Below, in pieces: positions 41,495 through 53,315 of a stretch of 64,000 nt of DNA. The translations under genes were made by a program, and so were the position numbers. The notes under the pieces were generated by a model. The model was not told the DNA's origin. It was given only the letters and a program-made list of their open reading frames with translations, and made no database searches. The stretch comes from Pyrenophora tritici-repentis (lineage: Eukaryota; Ascomycota; Dothideomycetes; Pleosporales; Pleosporaceae). Every line of letters begins with the position of its first letter. The first letter of the stretch is position 1. The DNA is taken from NCBI RefSeq assembly GCF_003171515.1, contig NC_089392.1, positions 124,001 through 188,000 of the forward strand, in the 5' to 3' direction.

Positions 41495-43348
41495 ACATGA
41501 TCCATGGGCGAGCGGCGCACACGGGCGAGCGGCGCACCCCACCAACTTTACTCACCTTACTGATCTTAATCTACAATGGCTCAACGCAGCGCTACTCAAT
41601 TACTATCAAATGAAGCAGATATTCAGCTTGCTATCTCATCTATTAATGCGCACCAGATCCAAGGTACCCGTACTGCTGCAGTAGTCTACAACGTAGCCGA
41701 AACAACGCTCCGCCGCCGACGCGCTGGTATACCTGCCCGACGCGATTGCCCGCCCAACTCAAGGAAGCTTACCCAGAGAGAAGAGGAGGTGATTATTAGC
41801 TATATACTTCAGCTAGATCTGCGTGGATTTGCGCCTACCTACACAGCTGTACGTGATATGGCTGATAAGCTGCTGGCTGCGCGTGGTGGAGAGCAGGTTG
41901 GAGTCAACTGGCCATCTACCTTTGTTAAGCGTACAGACAGTCTTCGGACGTGTTTCAACCAAGCGTACGATAGGCAGAGAGCTCTTTGTGAGGATGCAAC
42001 ATTAATAAAGAGGTGGTTTAAGCTTGTAGAAGAGACAAAGGCTGAGCTAGGTATCTGCGATGAGGACGTCTACAACTTTGATGAAGCTGGCTTTATGATG
42101 GGCAAGATTACAACGCAGCTAGTTATAACAGGAGCAGAGAGGAGAGGCAGGCCGAAGAGTATTCAGCCAGGCAATCGCGAGTGGGTAACGCTGATCGCTG
42201 CTATCAGCGCTGCTGGCTGGTCAGTCCCACCGTTCCTCATCTTCGCTGGCCAGTACTACCTATCAGCCTGGTATAAGGAAGCTGAGATCCCACGCGACTG
42301 GGCGATCGCAGTCAGCGATAATGGCTGGACGAATAATGAGCTTGGAGTTGAGTGGCTAAAGCACTTCAACGCTCACACGCAGGCTCGTAGTGTAGGCGCG
42401 CGTCGCCTGCTTATTATTGATGGCCATAAGAGCCACCAATCTCTAGAGTTCCAGGAGCTCTGCAAGGAGAACAATATCCATACGCTCTGTATGCCTCCTC
42501 ACTCATCTCACCTACTCCAGCCACTTGATGTTGGCTGCTTCTCGCCATTGAAGCGCGCGTACAGCCGTGAGGTGGAGAGCCTTATGCGCAACCACATCAA
42601 CCACATCACCAAGCTAGAGTTTCTGCCAGCGTTCAAGGCAGCATTTGATCAAGCGTTCACGCCAGCCAATATCTGCTCAGCCTTCCGCGGCGCAGGCCTT
42701 GTTCCTCTACAACCAGAGGCTGTTCTATCAAAGGTAGATGTACAACTGCGTACACCTACTCCTCCAGCAGCTCTGCCAGAGGCTCCCTGGGTAGCTCAAA
42801 CGCCGAGCAACGCGCGTGAGCTTGAGGCTCAGTCAAGCCTAATACGTGAGCGCGTGCGCCAGCACAAGAGCTCATCACCAGCTTCAATTATTATGGCGAT
42901 TGACCAGCTAAAGAAGGGCGCCGAGGTGATGATGCTCTCTGCTGAGCTGATGCGCGATCGGATCTCTAGTCTTGAGAAGGCCAATAGCGCAGCCTCAGAG
43001 CGTAGGCGGCGCTCTAAAAGGCGTATACAGAAGCATGGAGTACTCACAAAGGGAGCTGGAGAGGATATACTGGCTCAAAATGAGGCTGACCAGCAGATTG
43101 CTCATGAAGAGCGTCAAGGAGGAGCGCGATCAGGCCTCAGCCAGCGGGCTCAAAGGCGCTGCACTAGGTGCAAGGAGACTGGGCACAACTCGCGCACATG
43201 CAAGACTGATACTATTAATATAGAGTAATCTACTGTATCAATATCTAGCAATAATATTATCGCGTTGTTGAGATGCATCGCTTTAAAGTTGCAAAAGTTG
43301 GTGGGGTGCGCCGCTCGCCCGTGTGCGCCGCTCGCCCATGGATCATGT
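41495..43348 (+). mobile_element. Intact pogo/Fot-type DNA transposon
   Basis: 1,854 bp, perfect 55-bp terminal inverted repeats (start ACATGATCCATGGGCGAG), TA duplication on each side (41493-41494 and 43349-43350). Each repeat holds a doubled 16-bp motif (GGGCGAGCGGCGCAC twice), presumably two transposase-binding sites. One open transposase gene. Perfect ends and an intact frame point to recent insertion. Confidence 0.93.
41576..43228 (+). CDS. Pogo transposase with C-terminal zinc knuckle
   Basis: 550 residues in one exon. N-terminal psq and CENP-B-type helix-turn-helix regions ([51 protein letters not shown]). The DDE catalytic core has Asp in VYNFDEAGF, Asp in [10 protein letters not shown] and Asp/Glu after [19 protein letters not shown] coiled region follows, then a CCHC knuckle ([14 protein letters not shown]) at the end. 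It cuts and pastes its own element at TA sites. No damage seen. Confidence 0.94.
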   Translation: MAQRSATQLLSNEADIQLAISSINAHQIQGTRTAAVVYNVAETTLRRRRAGIPARRDCPPNSRKLTQREEEVIISYILQLDLRGFAPTYTAVRDMADKLLAARGGEQVGVNWPSTFVKRTDSLRTCFNQAYDRQRALCEDATLIKRWFKLVEETKAELGICDEDVYNFDEAGFMMGKITTQLVITGAERRGRPKSIQPGNREWVTLIAAISAAGWSVPPFLIFAGQYYLSAWYKEAEIPRDWAIAVSDNGWTNNELGVEWLKHFNAHTQARSVGARRLLIIDGHKSHQSLEFQELCKENNIHTLCMPPHSSHLLQPLDVGCFSPLKRAYSREVESLMRNHINHITKLEFLPAFKAAFDQAFTPANICSAFRGAGLVPLQPEAVLSKVDVQLRTPTPPAALPEAPWVAQTPSNARELEAQSSLIRERVRQHKSSSPASIIMAIDQLKKGAEVMMLSAELMRDRISSLEKANSAASERRRRSKRRIQKHGVLTKGAGEDILAQNEADQQIAHEERQGGARSGLSQRAQRRCTRCKETGHNSRTCKTDTINIE

Positions 43349-43372
43349 TAGAGCTTTTGGCTAGATATAAAA

Positions 43373-43599
43373 CTATTGGAACAAGGTCCCTCTAGTAGTA
43401 TGACTACCATGGATAACCGAGTGGTAGGAGGGACAAGGCGGGGTGGCTGCAACGTATTGTATTGACTATCGTATTGAGTGTCACAGACTCACTCTGTTGT
43501 GGTGGGTGCTATTGCCCACTGGGCAATGCCTGCCACACCAGCATATCATGTGACTCCCAAGCACCTTCTACCCTGGACTGAACTCAGATATTCTCAACA
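43373..43599 (-). repeat. Right arm of the 227-bp inverted repeat
   Basis: Complement of 40305-40531 with about four or five substitutions, placed 22 bp outside the pogo element. See the left arm. Confidence 0.85.
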
Positions 43600-43951
43600 A
43601 AAACCTAACTTTCCGGTCTAGGCTTCCTGTAGCCTAACCAAGTATCCCAAGTCTGATCCCCGTGACAATGAAATCCAAAATACCCTTGACATGACCGTAA
43701 ATCCCCTCCGCTAACTAGCCGGATATAAAACCCGGCTTTCCAGTTGAGACTTTCCATACCCCGAAGAAATTATCCCATGCCCGTCTATCGTGAAATGACA
43801 ACCGAAACACCTTTTTTCAACATGCTAACCCCTCCGCTAAATTCGCCAGAATATAAAACCCAGTCAGCTTTCGTGTGTATGCCTTCCGTAGCTCCCTAAC
43901 CCCTCCACCCCTGCAACCCCCATCACAACTCTCACTCCTCCTCCACAGCCC
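43600..43951. other. Intergenic with a degenerate direct repeat
   Basis: Two related blocks near 43705 and 43835 share CCCCTCCGCTAA..GATATAAAACCC/GAATATAAAACCC, a duplicated TATA-containing segment about 130 bp apart. No gene. Confidence 0.5.
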
Positions 43952-45753
43952 TTAAATCCTTCCAACCTTTCCACCCTGCAACCGTGCCATCTTCCTCCCC
44001 CTCCTACCCTCTCCACCTTCACCATCCACATCCACATCATTCTCAAACCCATCGTTCATCTTGCGGCCTCGTACAATCGGACCCAGTCGAGCTAGCTGTT
44101 CATGGAAGCGGACTTCACCCGATGGAGTAGGTTGGGTGCGCTGTTTCCTGTAGGTGGTGGTGGTGGTGGTGGAGTGGGAGGTGGCGGAAGAAGAAGAGGT
44201 GGTGTTAGTGGGTGAGGAGGAGCCAGAGCCGGAAGAGTCAGAGTCGGAGACGGAGGAGTCCAGCGAGGGGAAAGATCGCTTGGTGCTGAGGGCTAAAGTG
44301 GTAGGGGATGGGTGGGTGATGAACTTGTGTTTGGGCTTTTTGTTGCGGTTGTTGTGGGTGGACTGGGATGGTGATGTCGATGTCGAGGATGAAGAAGAAA
44401 AAGACCGCTTCTTCCCACGCGTCACGTCGGTGATGGGTTCCAGACACGACGTCAACTTCGTCTTCATCTTCTTTCCCTCCCGCACCTCTCCGTCAGCCAG
44501 CACATCATCCGCCCGCCCCTTCCTCTTCTCCCTCCCACTCGCATTCGCTCTACCCACCGCCTCATCCGCGGCCTTCAAGGCATCTTCCTCCATCATCCTC
44601 ATCTGCCTCCTCTCCCACCCCCCTGCATCTCCCCCACCATCTCCCTCAAATCCAACGTCTCCACCTTCCTCGGCCCCTCGGACCCCACACAATCCTCCCT
44701 CCCATACCCCTTGTGCAAAAACGCCATCACAGCATCCGCGACACCGCCCTTAACCCTCGGCAGCGTACGCGTGGCAAGCTCAACAGCATACGCGATACCC
44801 ACCGACGCATCAACGCCCTGCATTTCCTTCACCTTCGCCGCCTCGCCCTTGCCGTTGAAAACGTCATCGATGGCGGCACGACACGTCGGACAAGTAAACG
44901 GCGCGGTGTCTTGAACGGGAGTCTTGCAGTTACGGCCGCAGGGCAGGGCGCTGAAGACGTAGTGGCCGCAGAGGAGGTGGTGGTGGTTTTCGCTGCCGCA
45001 GGGGAGGAGGGACGTGTAGTCGGCGGCGTAGTACCGGATTCCGCGGAAGGTTCCGGCGTAGGTTTCGGGGAGTGGGTAGGAGGGGGTGGAGGTTTCGTAG
45101 GTTATTTCGTCGACCCAGTTGGGAGTTGTGGAGAGGGGGTGGCGGGGGATGGTGGGCCTGGCGGTGGTGGTAGTGGTGTGCTGCGGATTTTGTGTGGTGT
45201 TCTGAGGGGCGGTGTTGTTGTTGTTTACCTCTGCGGACTCATTTGTAGGTTCGGATGCGTAATATTGGTTTGTGGGTGACGCTGGGGGTGTAGGTAGAGT
45301 GGGCGCGTCTGTCATGTCGACATCCGCAGGCTCATAGGCGGAAGCACCATCGCAAGCGGTGTTGATGTGAGCGAGGTCACAGAGAGGGACATATGGTGGC
45401 GATATGTCACCAAGGTGGCGTGTGGATTTTTCTGCGATGTCTGCTGTAGACTTTGGTGCGTCCACTGGACGACCGAATGATGGCCATTGAACCGGTGGTT
45501 CTATAGACCTTGCATAACTTGTTGGGCGAGACGCATAGTTGAAAGCGGCCCGGTAGTCTGGCGAAGATGTCGCAGAGCTACTATCCGCTGGTGGTGTCGA
45601 TGTGGTTAAGGATGATGTCGCGCTCGTCTCTGTGCTGAGAGCCGGCGCGCTGGTTTCTGGCTGTGTCTCCGCTACCTGTGTGGTAGTAGCAGCAGAGGGA
45701 ATTGCTTTGGAAGCACCCAAGAGGCGTCCGAGTGCGCGGAAGATGTAGAACAT
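43952..45753 (-). CDS. RING-like zinc-binding protein with disordered regions (frame break or tiny intron)
   Basis: Upstream frame from ATG 45753 (MFYIFRALGRLLGASK; another ATG at 45795). It has a Ser/Thr/Pro-rich disordered region, then a Cys/His cluster (LLCGHYVFSALPCGRNC..CPTCRAAIDDV) of degenerate RING type, and helices up to MVGEM. There the frame ends (44599), but a second frame continues at once with RRQMRMMEEDALKAADEAV and a Ser-rich, Lys/Arg-rich tail to 43952. The two differ by one base at a G6 run (44618-44623 on the plus strand), so a homopolymer error or indel is likely; an intron would have to be about 30 bp. Possible ubiquitin-ligase-like role; substrate unknown. Confidence 0.65.
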
Positions 45754-46121
45754 GGTTGTGGTAAACAGTGGTGTTATGCGGTGTGGTGAGAACAAGGTGA
45801 TATAGGCTGGTGGTCAAGTGGTCAAATATATAGGAACAAGCGCTAAGAGAGGGACGCGCTGGCCAAGACTTATCAGGGTATTGCCCGCTTGACAATGTGT
45901 TTACGCATTGCGCATGTTTGACAGCGCCAAGGCGAGTGGAAGCTGCACGTGGTGTCGATTGACGGTGTCAACACGTGATGCAACGGCGGTAGCCTGTGGC
46001 GAGGACCCCTTCTTTCACTGCGCGACCAATTAGCAGTACGATAGTTGACAACACAAGGACAGTAAGAGATTGCGATGATGTCATGGTAGAATGTATTTGT
46101 ACTTGTACTTGGTCACCTCAG

Positions 46122-47806
46122 TTATTTGAGTGCATCCGCCGGATCATTGACGGCAGCGTGGGACGTCGGCGCATCAACTCCAGGCTGCTCATGGCTTGCC
46201 AAAGCATCCAAAACCTCCAGCCCCAGCTCTGACCGCGGTCCGGTGAAATTCTTACGTCCGTCGACAAGCCATTGGAAGGTACTGATGAACAGGATGATGG
46301 TAAAAGCGACGACGCAATAGTCTGGAACAGTTAGCTTGGAAAACACATACACCTAGAAGTACTCACTCATGTTGGAGGTTGTTACTGGTAGCACAGGCGG
46401 AAATAGGAACATGACGGTGGTCACCGTTGTGTACGAGATACCGAGTATGTTTGCAGCCCAGCCGATAGGTCCGGGTAGAACAAAAGCTCTTGGGCCGAGC
46501 ATCTTTCTGCCTTGGAAAAGATTGATGGCAATGGGAATGGCATAGCTCACACCCAAGGCGACAACAGACGCAGAAATAAGAGCGTTGAAGGCGCTGCTGG
46601 ATCCGATCAAGATCAGTCCGAAGAGGATCGCCAAAGTAGCAGCTAGGATCAGAGAATTGAGCGGCTGACCCAATCTCGGGTGTACTTTCGAGAAGAATTT
46701 CGAGAATGGTAGTCCACCGTCTCGAGCAAATGCGTACGTCATGCGACTGGAGGTGGTCATGATGGCAATCTCGGCGAAGAGGATGCAAACCAACGGGATC
46801 ATCAACAGGCACGTGGCACCTGCTTTGCTCTTCGTCGCATTGAACAAAATCTGAAGAAGTGGGCCGGGAGCTGCGTCGATGATGGCTCCAGCATCGCCTC
46901 CGGAAACGAACAACAAAACCGTCAGAAAGATGAATCCGGTGACAGTGCCTATGCAGACACAGTAGATCATAATCTTGGGCCCCTCGACTGCAGCATTCGG
47001 AATCTCCTCAATCATATGCGCAACCGCGTCGTACCCGGTCAATCCGAACCCGCCCTGGAGCAAGCCGAGAAGCCAAGCAATGCCATCAGGCCAGCCCGTC
47101 TCATTGATGAATTTGGTAAAGACAAATTCTGCAGAGGCGAAGTCGGGGGATGCGCAAGACAATACGGTAATGCAGACGATGCAGAATCCTCCGATGGACC
47201 AGATGAAGGCGGTGCGGTTGACATAGGGCAATATGTCGTTCAAGAAGGCGTTGACGATGAACGCGATGATGGTCCAGGCAGAATAAATAAGCCAGACCTG
47301 CCACGGCCTCAAGTCAAACTCGGGATGATGTAGCGCGATAAGACCGGAAATGAGTTGCGAGGCAAGTAAGCCTCCCGAAGTAGTTAAAGCGAGCCATCCA
47401 GACACGTTGATCCATCCAGTGATGAAGGAAGCGAGCGGGACCCATTTCTTGGGAGTGATGACGGCTACCCAGTGGTACCTGTCTTCAGTTCAGTTTGTGT
47501 TTGGCTGAATGCTCGATATACTCACTGTCCGCCAGCAGTAGGGTATGCCGATAAGAATTCCGCAAGTGATGAGGCCAAGGCCAAGTTGCAGATACCGGCT
47601 GTGAGGAGGCCCCAAATGACACTAGTGGTACCACCGGATGGTAGAGCAAGTCCAATGGAGGATGAAAGTGCAGTCCAAGAGTTCAGAATGGCAAAAGCAA
47701 GGCCCAGCATGGAAATAAGGCTAAAATTGCGCTTGAGTTCGCCCTTGTGGCCGAGAGCCTGCAACTGCGCCTCATCGTCGAGAGATTTCCCATCGTCCGA
47801 TCTCAT
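46122..47806 (-). CDS. APC-family amino acid/GABA/choline permease
   Basis: Three exons (47806-47526, 47478-46367, 46321-46122), 530 residues. About twelve hydrophobic segments. N-terminal cytosolic stretch, then RNFSLISMLGLAFAILNSW and ALPSGGTTSVIWG (consensus substrate-binding glycines of helix 1). ASSLAEFLSAYPTAGGQYHW, LTGYDAVAHMIEEIPNA and SRMTYAFARDGGLPFS are all hallmarks of the fungal GABA/choline permease branch (Uga4/Hnm1-like). It imports nitrogenous solutes across the plasma membrane by proton symport. A hydrophilic C-terminal tail follows the last helix. Exact substrate cannot be read from sequence. Confidence 0.92.
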
Positions 47807-48512
47807 GGTGTGGTTGGTGCCAGGTTAACAAAGGCTGGATTTAACATGGACCCGGAATGAAGTGAGCAGCATCTTCTATATGAAAAGTGCACGTGGTATA
47901 TCGTATAGGGCGCCATGGGTCAGAAAGCTTGACAAAGCTTACTTGCCTCACATCGGTAGATAAGGCGCGTGGAAAGATGGGGTAAAAGCCAATCGGGTGT
48001 ACGCACGGCAGGTATCGTGTCGGTGACGAAACGGCGTTACATCGAGCCTCGGACGCCACAGCGATCAGCATCCGAGACGAGTAGGGCCATCCGGACATTG
48101 CCGTATCTTGGTTCTCGGTATCCGCGTTAAGAGCGTTTCTGGAAGGTCCGGCGCAAGCTTGACAGATACGTGACGCGAATGGATTACATTGCCCAGGAGA
48201 TGAAAGTGACGGCATGGTACAAAGGTAGTTGTGGAGTCTTGTACCTTTGCTTGGCGTCTTCTCGGCGCACCAGAAACAACACATGCCTCACCAGCGCTCG
48301 ACTACCATGATGGCCGTTGATGCTGAGAGATTGCTGCGCGACACTCGATACATTCGCTTTTCCTGGATTCGGGGTGTTTTTGCTTTTTGTGTGTAAAGGG
48401 CTCGTGTTTTCGCCGGACTGCAAGCATACGTAACTTTCCAGAAACTCCACATCTCGCTGGCGACGTGGGACCCAAGGAACAACGCCAAAGTCATACGTAA
48501 ACGTCTCAATCA
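47807..48512. other. Intergenic region, permease / phytase (divergent)
   Basis: About 700 bp between divergent starts. Minus-strand frames here have no recognisable similarity and overlap the promoter. Confidence 0.5.
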
Positions 48513-50055
48513 ATGCCAAAACCCTTGAACAGAATGCGCGGCATGCGATCACCCCAATATGTGTCTCTGCCGTTGAGCGAGAAGGAGGGTCTGTACTCGG
48601 AGAGACGGCGACGCGCCCAACGAGCAAAGGGCTCGTGGGGCCGAGTAGTACAGGTGGTAGGCAGCTTAGCGGTACTCTACGGGGTCTTCAGGTACGTGTC
48701 AGGCAATTTTGAGATGAGTGCACCACCAACTGAGATGGTAAAGTGTGTTCCAGCTGTGGACGCGCACGCCCTGCGACACCATCGACTCGGGCTATCGCTG
48801 CAGCCCCAAGACGAGCCATTTCTGGGGCCAGTACTCGCTCTGGTACTCGGTGCCGTCTGAAATCGACGTTGGGCCTCCCAAAGGGTGCGACGTGACTTTT
48901 GCAAACGTTCTTTCCCGCCACGGCGGCCGCGACCCGACCTTTGGCAAATCAATCGCCTACCAACTCCTCATCATCGAAATTCAGAACACAAGCACATGGT
49001 ATCCGAAAGAATATGCCTTTCTCAAGGACTACAAATACACTCTCGGCAATGACCAGCTGACAGATGCTGGGAGGCAGGAGATGGTCAATTCTGGTGCCCA
49101 TTTCTACCGCCGCTATTCCAAGCTCGTGGATGAGAAGATGCCGTTTGTACGCGCGGGGGGTCAGGAGCGCGTAGTTGAATCAGCTCAAAAGTGGCTCGTG
49201 GGCGTTGCGCAGTCGCTTAATGACGAACCGCCTGAGATTGATCTCGTCATCCCAGAAGGAACGAGTTGGAACAACACTCTTTCCCACGACACGTGCCCTG
49301 CGTTTGAAAGTGGTCCAGATCACGGGCTAGGCGATCGGGCTCAGCGCATTTGGGTCGACAAGTTTGTGCCACCCATCCAACAACGCATCAACTCAGCCTT
49401 GGGAACGAATCTCAGCGCGACATCCACTGTGTACCTCATGGACATGTGTCCGTTTGACACTCTCGCCCACCGTTCGGCAAAGATTTCAAACTTTTGCAAG
49501 CTCTTCACTGAGCAAGAATGGCGCGAATACGACTACTACCAGACTTTGGGCAAGTATTACAGCTACAGTGTGGGCAACCCCATTGGACCGACTCAGGGCG
49601 TCGGCTATGTCAACGAGCTGCTAGCGCGACTGACGGGCAAGCCTGTTCAAGACAACACCAACACCAACCGGACGCTTGATGCCGACCCCAAGACATTTCC
49701 ACTCGACCGCAATGTGTACGCCGACTTTAGTCATGACAACGACATCAGCTCGACATTGGCTGCGCTTGGTCTCTACAACAAAACAAAGCCGTTGTCCAAT
49801 ACCTCGATTGAAGATACTGAGAAGACTTATGGTTATTCTGCGGCATGGACGGTGCCTTTTGCAGCGCGGCTATATGTCGAGAAGCTGCAGTGCAAGCACG
49901 AGAAGGAAGAGATGGTTCGCGTTATTGTCAATGACCGGGTGCAGCCTCTGGAATTCTGCGGCGGTGACAAGTACGGCAGGTGCACACTGAGTAAGTTTGT
50001 GGAGAGCCAGAGCTTTGCGCGAAGTGGTGGACTCTGGGATCGATGTTTTGAGTAG
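48513..50055 (+). CDS. Histidine acid phosphatase of phytase type, membrane-anchored
   Basis: Two exons (48513-48695, 48754-50055), 494 residues. The short basic N-terminus and a single hydrophobic helix (VVQVVGSLAVLYGVF) suggest a type II membrane anchor rather than a cleaved signal. The catalytic domain opens CDTIDSGYRCSPKTSHFWGQYS as in 3-phytases. It carries the nucleophile motif SRHGGRDPT (usual form RHGxRxP, with Asp for the common Tyr) and the proton donor in ADFSHDNDI. Several Asn-X-Ser/Thr sites and paired Cys fit an extracytosolic enzyme releasing phosphate from phytate or other esters. The donor after the Tyr codon (GTGTCA) was chosen because it keeps phase. Confidence 0.9.
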
Positions 50056-50319
50056 ATGTCCGTACTTGCATTATTCGGCCTTCCTGCATCGTGCAATATT
50101 CACTTTCAGCTTCTCACATCTGTAGCCAAACGTTGAATTAGAAGGCATATCCTAGACGCAAGACGATACCTTGCATGCTCATTGTCCCCATTGCCTCTTG
50201 GTTCTGTACAATTCCCATGAAACCAGTTCCAACACCACGACCATCCTCTCATAGATGACGCTTCCAACTCTGTCTCACTCATCGCGCAATCGTATTGGTA
50301 AATCACACGTATGGAAGTG

Positions 50320-50352
50320 GCCAGCAAATGGCCAGCAAATGGCCAGCAAACG
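50320..50352. repeat. Short tandem repeat, 11 bp x 3
   Basis: TGGCCAGCAAA repeated three times (last base varies) in the region between the phosphatase and the next gene. Confidence 0.8.
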
Positions 50353-50481
50353 TGACACTGACAAGTATTTGCCCTCTGCTCATATCTCAGATAATAGCCA
50401 GCACTCCTGATTGAGACGAAAGCTACCCAGTAAGTCATTTCTCCATACAGCAGCAGCAACAACCTCAGTTTCAACCGTAAG

Positions 50482-51252
50482 ATGAGCAACAAAATCTATA
50501 TTCCAAAGCACACATGGAATACCTACGAACCTCCAGCTTTCCAAGATCCGAACAGAGACGCCACCCATGCACCAACACCGCGGATAAGACTAAAACTCAA
50601 CCTGCCATCACCTCCTCAGAACTCATCTTCCTCGGAACCGGACGAAGAAGCCCGTACACGCACACGCTGCAAAATCAAGCTTGCTCGTTTTCACTACGGC
50701 GGCCCTCAACGACAACAGCAGGGACAATGGCGGAATCGAATCACGTTCGAACAGCCGTGTTTACATCCGACATGCCCACGCTGCTTGAAGTGGCACGCAG
50801 ATATAATGCGAAAGCTCACACCCGAACATGTTGTTGAGGAGGGACATAGGAGTGAGAGAAAGCAAGATGGAGGTCTGAGCTCGGGAATACATCCTAGGCT
50901 TCTAGACAAAACACCGCTCGTAGAACAAGCCACCACCTCCAACGTCCCGGCAGAAACCACATGGCGCTCTACGCCACGAGAAAGCTATACTGTTCGCCTT
51001 TTGTTTCGGTCCGACATGGGCAAGATGGTGTATAGGCGTATGTTTGGGCTGTGGGATCCGCAGGAGAGAAAGAGGATATGTGAGCGGGCGAGGAGAGCGA
51101 TATTCGAAGAGGCAAACTGTACACGAGGAAGAGTAAGACATAACATGCAAGATAAGAGGAATAGGCATGTAATCGGTGGATACAAGGTCAAACTGGTGTT
51201 TTTGACCAAGCAAGGAAAAGCGGCGTTTGCGGAGATAGTGAGGGTATGGTGA
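50482..51252 (+). CDS. Hypothetical basic protein with CxxC pair
   Basis: 256 residues in one exon. A Pro/Ser-rich disordered N-terminus (about 1-60) is followed by a basic segment, a Cys cluster (CLHPTCPRCLKW, residues about 92-103), a linker and a Lys/Arg-rich C-terminus (ERKRICERARRAIFEEANC; KVKLVFLTKQGKAAFAEIV). Not recognised. Length, good ATG and coding-like composition favour a real gene, perhaps a nuclear protein; nothing more can be said. Confidence 0.55.
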   Translation: MSNKIYIPKHTWNTYEPPAFQDPNRDATHAPTPRIRLKLNLPSPPQNSSSSEPDEEARTRTRCKIKLARFHYGGPQRQQQGQWRNRITFEQPCLHPTCPRCLKWHADIMRKLTPEHVVEEGHRSERKQDGGLSSGIHPRLLDKTPLVEQATTSNVPAETTWRSTPRESYTVRLLFRSDMGKMVYRRMFGLWDPQERKRICERARRAIFEEANCTRGRVRHNMQDKRNRHVIGGYKVKLVFLTKQGKAAFAEIVRVW

Positions 51253-51282
51253 AGAAATGTTGTAGGTAACTTCTTCACAAAG

Positions 51283-51660
51283 ATCAGATGAAGCAATTAT
51301 TTGCGCAAGTTACAATTTACCATAATCCACGCTTTGTGTACTTGCCTAATTAGGAAGGTTGAAATAATTCATGTTAACGGGCAATATTTCGATAATTAGA
51401 GTCGGATTGACACCGACTACGATCGATGGTTTGAAGAAATTGCCTGGTTAGGAAGGAGGTGGCATTTTTCGACTTTTGTAGACTTCCGGAGATCAGACGA
51501 AGTAATTACTATCATCTACACTTTGCATACTTGCCTAATTGGGAAGGTCGAAATAATTCATGTTAACGGGTATTATCACGCCTTTTACAGTCGGATTTGG
51601 TCTGTCTGTAATCGATGGTTTGGAGAAACTGCCTATTTAGGAAGGAGGTGGCATTTTTGA
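51283..51660. repeat. Imperfect direct duplication of about 170-190 bp
   Basis: Unit 1 (about 51283-51470) and unit 2 (about 51491-51660) share AGATCAGA(T/C)GAAG, CTTGCCTAATT(A/G)GGAAGGT, AAATAATTCATGTTAACGGG, ATCGATGGTTTG and GGAAGGAGGTGGCATTTTT in the same order. Non-coding; probably an old repeat element duplicated in place. Confidence 0.75.
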
Positions 51661-51921
51661 CGACGTTACCCTCTTACTTTACAACTCAGACTTGTATGTA
51701 GAAATCCAACACTTCATCTGCTATCAGTCGTCACGGGAATACCCCACTCTGGTGCGCAGCACGTTCGCCAAGAACCGCCACAATCCCTGCGAAGCCTCGG
51801 ACAGCCCACCAATGCATGTCACGTCTCAGTCATCGTCGCGCTTTCCTTGAAAGACGTATATAGGACTAATGGCTGCCCCTCTAGATGTTGGACGAGGCCC
51901 CTTCAAATTCGACTCCCCATA

Positions 51922-53315
51922 ATGGTGTACATGGCCAGAATACGGCCGGACCCGGCCGCGCTGCGAAGAGCTGCAGGTCGCCGCAGTCTCCTCACACGCC
52001 CGTCGATATGCGCGATACGGACGAGCGGGATTGCGACCAACGCCGCTGTACATGATCCCAATGTTGAGTTCCCTGCTGGTGTCCCTCCAGTCACGGGGTC
52101 ACAGCGACTAAAGACGGTAGACCGCAGAGAAGCCATCAAGAAGGCGAAACCCTTCTCCGACTTCCTGACCGACACGTTCAACCGGCAACACGACTATCTG
52201 CGAATCAGCATCACCGAGCGCTGTAATCTGCGATGTCTATACTGCATGCCCGAAGGTGCGCTTGGTGAATCAACTCCATAGAAGAGTCTGGCTGACGAGT
52301 AATAGAGGGCGTCCCGCTTTCGCCACCGGCAAACATGCTCACGACACCTGAGATATTCTACCTCTCTTCGCTATTCGTATCACAAGGCGTGACCAAGATT
52401 CGCCTCACCGGTGGCGAGCCCACAGTGCGCCGCGACATCGTGCCGCTTATGCAGCAGATAGGCTCATTGCGCCCCAAGGGCTTGCGCGAACTCGCCCTCA
52501 CCACAAACGGCATATCGCTCCACCGAAAACTAGACGCAATGGTAGAGGCTGGCTTGACGGGTGTAAACCTCAGTTTGGACACATTGGATCCCTTCCAATT
52601 CCAGATCATGACCAGGCGCAAAGGTTTCGATGCTGTCATGAAGTCAATCGACCGCATACTGGAAATGAACAAGTTGGGTGCAAACGTAAAGCTCAAGGTC
52701 AACTGCGTAGTAATGCGCGGATTGAATGAGCGCGAGATTCTGCCATTTGTCGAAATGGGACGCGAAAAGGACATTGAGGTGCGCTTTATCGAATACATGC
52801 CGTTTGGGGGAAACAAGTGGAGCGAGAACAAGATGATCAGCTTCCAAGAGATGTTGGATATCATAAGGGCAAAATATCCTGGGCTCAGGCCGGTTGCTGG
52901 ACACAAGAACGATACGAGCAAAACATACGAGGTTCCTGGCTTTGTCGGCAAGGTTGGCTTCATCACGAGCATGACCAACGACTTCTGCGGCTCATGCAAT
53001 CGCTTGCGCATAACCAGCGACGGTAACTTAAAGGTCTGCCTGCACGGCAATGCCGAGGTCTCACTCCGCGACGTGCTACGACAGGGAAACAACGGCGAGC
53101 CTATTGACCAAGAGGCCTTTGAGAGTATCAAGCAAATCGAAATGGACCGCCACCAAGGACGATTGAGTGACGAGACCGTTCTTGGCTGGGGCCAGAGGGA
53201 GCGCGAACTGCTCGATGTTGTGGGAGCTGCAGTCAAGCGCAAAGCTGAAAAGCACGCCGACTTGAACGACCTCGCCAACATGGAGAATCGGCCAATGATA
53301 TTGATTGGTGGGTGA
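51922..53315 (+). CDS. cnxABC/MOCS1A-like: GTP 3',8-cyclase, MoaA domain (molybdopterin step 1)
   Basis: Exons 51922-52255 and 52306-53315, 447 residues. A basic mitochondrial-type presequence ([20 protein letters not shown]) precedes a radical-SAM domain with [10 protein letters not shown] (CxxxCxxC cluster). A second 4Fe-4S site is formed by [18 protein letters not shown] (CxxC..C). The frame ends in Gly-Gly-stop, the C-terminal double glycine needed for catalysis in MoaA enzymes. The radical reaction converts GTP towards cyclic pyranopterin monophosphate, with MoaC acting next; the MoaC domain lies just downstream. The bases of the Gly-Gly-stop codons also form a usable splice donor (see findings). 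Confidence 0.92.

Noticed and set aside
44154..44753. 199-codon plus-strand frame rich in Glu/Val and Ser
   Set aside because: Antisense of the Ser-rich tail of the RING-like gene.
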